Positions 60,857 through 64,000 of a stretch of DNA of 64,000 nt are shown one piece after another (position 1 is the stretch's first letter; each line of letters opens with the position of its first letter). The notes beneath the pieces were generated by a model. The model searched no databases, had not been told where the DNA came from, and saw only the letters and a program-made list of their open reading frames with translations. The translations under genes were made by a program, and so were the position numbers. The stretch comes from Saccharothrix sp. Lineage in GTDB: Bacteria; Actinomycetota; Actinomycetes; Mycobacteriales; Pseudonocardiaceae. The DNA lies in assembly GCF_031180885.1 (NCBI RefSeq), contig NZ_JAPSLK010000006.1, forward strand, positions 175,611-239,610, in the 5' to 3' direction.

Positions 60857-62869
60857 ATGGCGTTGCTGCCCGCGGTCGTGCCCCTGGTGGTCGAGAAGCG
60901 GTCGGAGCTGGTGCCCGCGCGGCTGGCCCGGAAGGTGGCCCCGCTGTTCGGCGTGCCCTCCGAGCAGAACCCGTTCCGGCCGCTGACCTGGGTCTGCGAC
61001 TTCACCACGATCACCGCGTCGGAGATCGCCCGCGGCGCGCCCCTGCCCACCCGGGCGGCCCTGGCCCACCTGCGCGAGCAGGAGCACGACGGCGAGTGGG
61101 TCGTCCACGATCGCGCGGTGGTGCCCGCCTCGGGCCGGACGCTGCCCAACGAGATCGTGCCCGCCACGGTCAACCGGTTCGGCCCGGACACCAAGGCCGC
61201 CGTCGTGCTGACCGCGACGAACGTCCTGCTCGCGCCGGTCACCGAGGCCATCACCACGGCCCTGCCGCTGCTGCGCGCCGGCGACGGCGGCGACCTGCCG
61301 ACCGTGCAGTGGATCGCGGCGTGGGCCGCCACCGCGGTGGAGGTCTACCGGTCGCAGCCTGCGCTGGTCGTCGCGGCGATCAAGGCGCGGGCGATCCAGC
61401 GCGAGTCCCTCAGCGCGCCGCTGTTCCCGTGGGCGGACCGGCTGGCGGGCCGGCCGAAGGCGCGCTGCGAGATCGGCGCGGTCCCGCCCGGTTCCGGTGA
61501 TCCGGTGACCCGGCCCCGCGACCTGGACTTCCTCGACGGCGTCGCGGTGGCGCGGCTGAACGCGACCGGCGCCCTGCCCGCCACCGAGGACCGCGAGATC
61601 GCCGGCGGTCCCGGGGTCGGCGATCGCCTGGTGGAGCTGTTGATCAGCCTCATGGTCGACATGGGCGCGCCGGACAGCGCCGGGTACGTGTGGGTGAGTG
61701 AACGGGAGCCCGGGCAGGCCGTCGTCGAGGCGATGGTCCCGTCGTCCGGTCTGGTGCGGGAGGTGGTGGAGACGTGGGCGCACGGGCCGGGTTTCCTGGC
61801 GAGGGCCGACGAGTTCGCCGACGCCCTGGCCGACGCCATCGCCCGCCCCGTCCGCCTGCCGTCCGACTCGGTCCTGACCGGTCTGCCCGTGCTCGCCCGA
61901 CGCGCGGTTGTGTTGGCAGCAATGGGAATCGTGCGCCAGATGGGGTTGCTCGCGCCGTCGTCGTGGGTGACCGGACCCGAGTTCTCCGCTCTCCTGGACG
62001 ACGTCGAGGCCCTCCTGTCCACCGTCGACCCTTCCGACCCTTTGGTTTTTGAGACTCGCCTGCGCCTGGCCGTGCAACGAGCGGGCGTGCGCCGCCACGC
62101 CGGCAGCGCCGACGCCGCCACCGTGACCGCCCTCCTCGCGGCGGCCGACGCGTGCCTGGCCTCCGACGCGCTCGACCGCGGCACCCTCGCCGACGTGCTG
62201 GCGGTGGCGTGCGTGGAGCTGAACATGTTGCGCCCCTTCGCCTCCAGCCCGCTCACCGACCCGTTGCGCCGGTACTGGACGGCGTTCGCGGACGCCATCG
62301 AGGTGGACCTGTTCGCGCCCGACGCGGACCACAGCGCCATCAGCTTCCAGTTGCACAACTACGCCGCCTTCCTGGGCGGCAACAAGGACTCCGAGCAGGA
62401 CCTGCGGGCGGCGCTGCACCTGTTCACCCACTCGGTGATCCCGGGCCGGACCCGCCTGTACAACCGCGACCGCGACTTCCGCCCGCTGGCCCGCAGCCTG
62501 TACCTGGCCGCCGACGCTGCCGCCGCGTTGGCGGGGTTGGTCCCGGCCGAGGCACAGGAGTGGGCCGGCAAAGCGTTCTCCTGGGTCAGGCAGGTCATGT
62601 CCGACCCCCGCTTCACCCCAGGCCGACTGCACCCCAGGCTGGACGACTGCCTGTTCGCCCTGCGCGCCGCCCCCGTTCTCCTGCTGGCCGTGGAAACAGG
62701 AGTGGCCGCCGACCGCGCCCCGGTCCTGTCCCAGGCCGACGACTTGATCCGCCTGGTGGAGCGCTGGCTGAAGGAGACCACCGACGGCCGCGACTCCGCG
62801 TACCACGCCACGGTCACCACCCTGAGATCCCGCCTGACCACTCTGCTCACCCCCTCACCCGGTTCCTGA
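60857..62869 (+). CDS. 670-aa protein of unknown family, divergent from the operon
   Basis: A mostly helical protein with no recognised domain. The ATG at 60857 has GGAGGG about 5 nt upstream; a GTG at 60845 is alternative. The N-terminal ~100 residues (LPAVVPLVVEKRSELVPARL, LTWVCDFTTITASEIARG) and middle part have mixed character. The C-terminal half has long helices (TVTALLAAADACLASDALDR, LAADAAAALAGLVPAEAQEW) with a possible TPR look. No signal peptide or membrane helix. It shares its promoter gap and palindrome with the large operon, so it is probably a component. Predicted effector, sensor or inhibitor roles are all open. Confidence 0.8.
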   Translation: MALLPAVVPLVVEKRSELVPARLARKVAPLFGVPSEQNPFRPLTWVCDFTTITASEIARGAPLPTRAALAHLREQEHDGEWVVHDRAVVPASGRTLPNEIVPATVNRFGPDTKAAVVLTATNVLLAPVTEAITTALPLLRAGDGGDLPTVQWIAAWAATAVEVYRSQPALVVAAIKARAIQRESLSAPLFPWADRLAGRPKARCEIGAVPPGSGDPVTRPRDLDFLDGVAVARLNATGALPATEDREIAGGPGVGDRLVELLISLMVDMGAPDSAGYVWVSEREPGQAVVEAMVPSSGLVREVVETWAHGPGFLARADEFADALADAIARPVRLPSDSVLTGLPVLARRAVVLAAMGIVRQMGLLAPSSWVTGPEFSALLDDVEALLSTVDPSDPLVFETRLRLAVQRAGVRRHAGSADAATVTALLAAADACLASDALDRGTLADVLAVACVELNMLRPFASSPLTDPLRRYWTAFADAIEVDLFAPDADHSAISFQLHNYAAFLGGNKDSEQDLRAALHLFTHSVIPGRTRLYNRDRDFRPLARSLYLAADAAAALAGLVPAEAQEWAGKAFSWVRQVMSDPRFTPGRLHPRLDDCLFALRAAPVLLLAVETGVAADRAPVLSQADDLIRLVERWLKETTDGRDSAYHATVTTLRSRLTTLLTPSPGS

Positions 62870-63176
62870 CGGACCCGCTCCGCTTCCGGGCCGCCATACC
62901 GGGGTGGAGGTGATCGCGATGATCGGTGGCGGCAACGGAGACGACAGCAAGTGACCAACCCCGGTTCCGGCGGGTGCGGTACGCCCGCACCCGCCGGACG
63001 GTCCGACAGCGCTCGTCCGGTTCGGCCATGCCCCGTGGATCGGATGCTAGGACGACGACGTTTCACCCACCCCACAATTCGGCCATGTGCACCTTCCTCA
63101 CTTTCCACACTTTTCGTCCCGCAATTCTGCGGAATTCCCCGCTCTCCCGATTTCGGCGGCCGGCAGGATTGCGGCC
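62870..63176. other. 307-nt intergenic region
   Basis: Composition becomes A+T-richer towards 63080-63160. A short inverted element CCGCA-N5-TGCGG-like lies near 63118-63132. Open frames on both strands lack ribosome sites and recognisable sequence. It may hold the promoter of the SWIM gene; I see nothing else. Confidence 0.4.
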
Positions 63177-63425
63177 GTGGTCGCGGTAAAGGTGAGCAAG
63201 GCTTCCGTCCGAGCCCTGACCGACGAGGCTTCCTTCGCGGACGGCACCCGGTTGCTGGACCAGGTCGAGCACCTGGACGTGGCCGGCACCTCCGTCCAGG
63301 CGACGGTCGAGGGCTTCGACACCGACCTGACCGTGACCCGATCCGGCCTGACCGGCCAGTGCTCCCGCCCCGCCGGCACGACCTTCTGCAAGCACTGCAT
63401 GGCCACCGCACTGCACTGGATCTGA
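63177..63425 (+). CDS. Truncated or degenerate SWIM zinc-finger protein
   Basis: An 82-aa reading frame from a GTG with AGGA upstream. The N-terminal part (FADGTRLLDQVEHLDVAGTS) and C-terminal GQCSRPAGTTFCKHCMATAL match the start and zinc site of bacterial SWIM proteins. The canonical CxC...CxH has lost one ligand (CSR instead of CSC), and the protein ends right after the finger, whereas full family members are several hundred residues long. It is best read as a remnant or a minimal protein; without the second Cys, zinc binding is doubtful. Confidence 0.55.
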   Translation: MVAVKVSKASVRALTDEASFADGTRLLDQVEHLDVAGTSVQATVEGFDTDLTVTRSGLTGQCSRPAGTTFCKHCMATALHWI

Positions 63426-63895
63426 GGTCCAAGAGGCCGCACGTTCCGCCCTCTGAACGCCGGCGAGCAAAGCCGCCGAACAAGCCCGAGCCATCCTCCA
63501 CACCACCCCGCCGGACGACCAAGTGAACGCGTTCCCCCCGTCACCACGCGGAAGCACAAGACCCCACCGTCATGATCGCTACATCGACAGCAAGACAGCG
63601 CCACCCCAATCCGCTCGGCCGTCGCAGCGCGCAGAGGTGGCCGCATGGTCAAGCGGCGGAGTTCCTCGTCTGGACCGGAAGCGATCTGGCCAACGGGTCA
63701 ATCGCACTCAACTTCACCCTCGGACGCGACCACATGTGCGTGTACAACGCCCTCGACGAGAACGGCTTGGAGGTCGGCACCCTGAGTCCCGAGTGGCAGC
63801 CCGTCGCCCGGATCCCGGTCGACGACTGGCCACAAAGATCAAGCCCCGAGCGCGTTGCCGCTGCTCAGGGCTTGATTCACCCGGCGAAAGGTGAG
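63426..63895. other. 470-nt region without a confident gene
   Basis: An open frame from 63572 encodes a plausible-looking stretch (EFLVWTGSDLANGSIALNFT, VYNALDENGLEVGTLSPEWQ) but its C-terminus runs into the tRNA gene at 63896, so the intact frame is not credible. It may be a gene remnant. No other feature was seen before the tRNA. Confidence 0.4.
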
Positions 63896-63968
63896 TGCCC
63901 CCGGCAGGATTCGAACCTGCGACACACGGTTTAGGAAACCGATGCTCTATCCCCTGAGCTACGAGGGC
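63896..63968 (-). tRNA. tRNA-Arg, anticodon CCT
   Basis: The complementary strand folds as a canonical cloverleaf of 73 nt. Acceptor arm GCCCTCG (63962-63968) pairs with CGGGGGC (63897-63903) with one G-U pair; the discriminator A is at 63896. The anticodon loop is TTCCTAA, giving CCT (Arg, codon AGG). The T arm carries GGTTCGAATCC. CCA is not encoded. No integrase lies beside it in this window. Confidence 0.95.
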
Positions 63969-64000
63969 GCACGGGGCAGCGTACCGGGTGCCCCCGCCCC

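Noticed and set aside
63572..63934. 120-codon rightward frame near the right edge
   Set aside because: Its last dozen codons lie inside the tRNA-Arg gene and it has no recognised domain, so at most it is a remnant.
63896..63968. tRNA as an integration site for a mobile element covering the CHAT operon
   Set aside because: No integrase, no direct repeat of the tRNA 3' end and no transposase were seen in the window, and composition of the operon matches its surroundings.

Overview
The window is about 64 kb of very GC-rich chromosomal DNA from a filamentous actinomycete. Heavy third-position G/C, frequent GTG/TTG starts, ATGA/GTGA start-stop overlaps, XRE-DUF397 regulatory pairs, a DUF574-type methyltransferase and an iniBAC-like locus point to the Pseudonocardiales (a Saccharothrix/Actinosynnema/Lentzea-like genome). 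That placement is inference from gene style; no marker gene for species is present.

Layout. (1) 1-7710: an IniB-like protein and two dynamin-like GTPases (IniA-like, and IniC-like cut by the window edge) run leftward. A short Hsp70-type ATPase and a large LuxR-family ATPase regulator run rightward from the same intergenic region. The set resembles a mycobacterial iniBAC envelope-stress locus with its regulator. (2) 7.8-18.7 kb: an ECF sigma factor with a double VOC protein, a TetR regulator, a DUF2165 membrane protein, a 14-repeat WD40 STAND ATPase, an alkylation-repair pair (Ada-AlkA fusion and Ogt) and a DUF2306 membrane protein. (3) 18.7-31.8 kb: an ArsR-like/SRPBCC/DUF998/hydrolase operon, a methyltransferase, an XRE/DUF397 unit, a TetR/peroxiredoxin-like divergon, a small secreted protein, a secreted PQQ-type sugar dehydrogenase, an AraC regulator, a secreted intradiol dioxygenase-like protein with a chitin-binding module, and an excalibur-domain membrane protein. 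Several of these carry well-formed operators or terminators. (4) 31.85-33.05 kb: debris of an AfsR-type regulator and a flavin monooxygenase, broken by serial deletions and a frameshift.

(5) 33.58-60.77 kb: the outstanding feature, nineteen leftward genes, most overlapping by 4-8 nt or separated by under 50 nt. They encode a caspase-like protein, a LAL regulator, a helical-repeat protein, an intact CHAT protease, a second large CHAT-like protein whose catalytic His and Cys appear replaced, two paralogous sigma-like proteins each just upstream of CHAT-type genes, a radical-SAM activase-like protein, a zinc-ribbon/FHA protein, a ClpB-like AAA+ ATPase, a Ser/Thr kinase, an OmpA-domain lipoprotein and several membrane or coiled-coil proteins. 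A divergent 670-aa gene of unknown family (60857-62869) shares the palindromic control region. I read this as one candidate signalling/proteolysis system (conflict or programmed-death type), anchored at the envelope and not known to me as a described system. A 16-bp-stem terminator closes it at 33536-33575.

(6) The right edge holds a degenerate SWIM zinc-finger fragment and tRNA-Arg(CCT).
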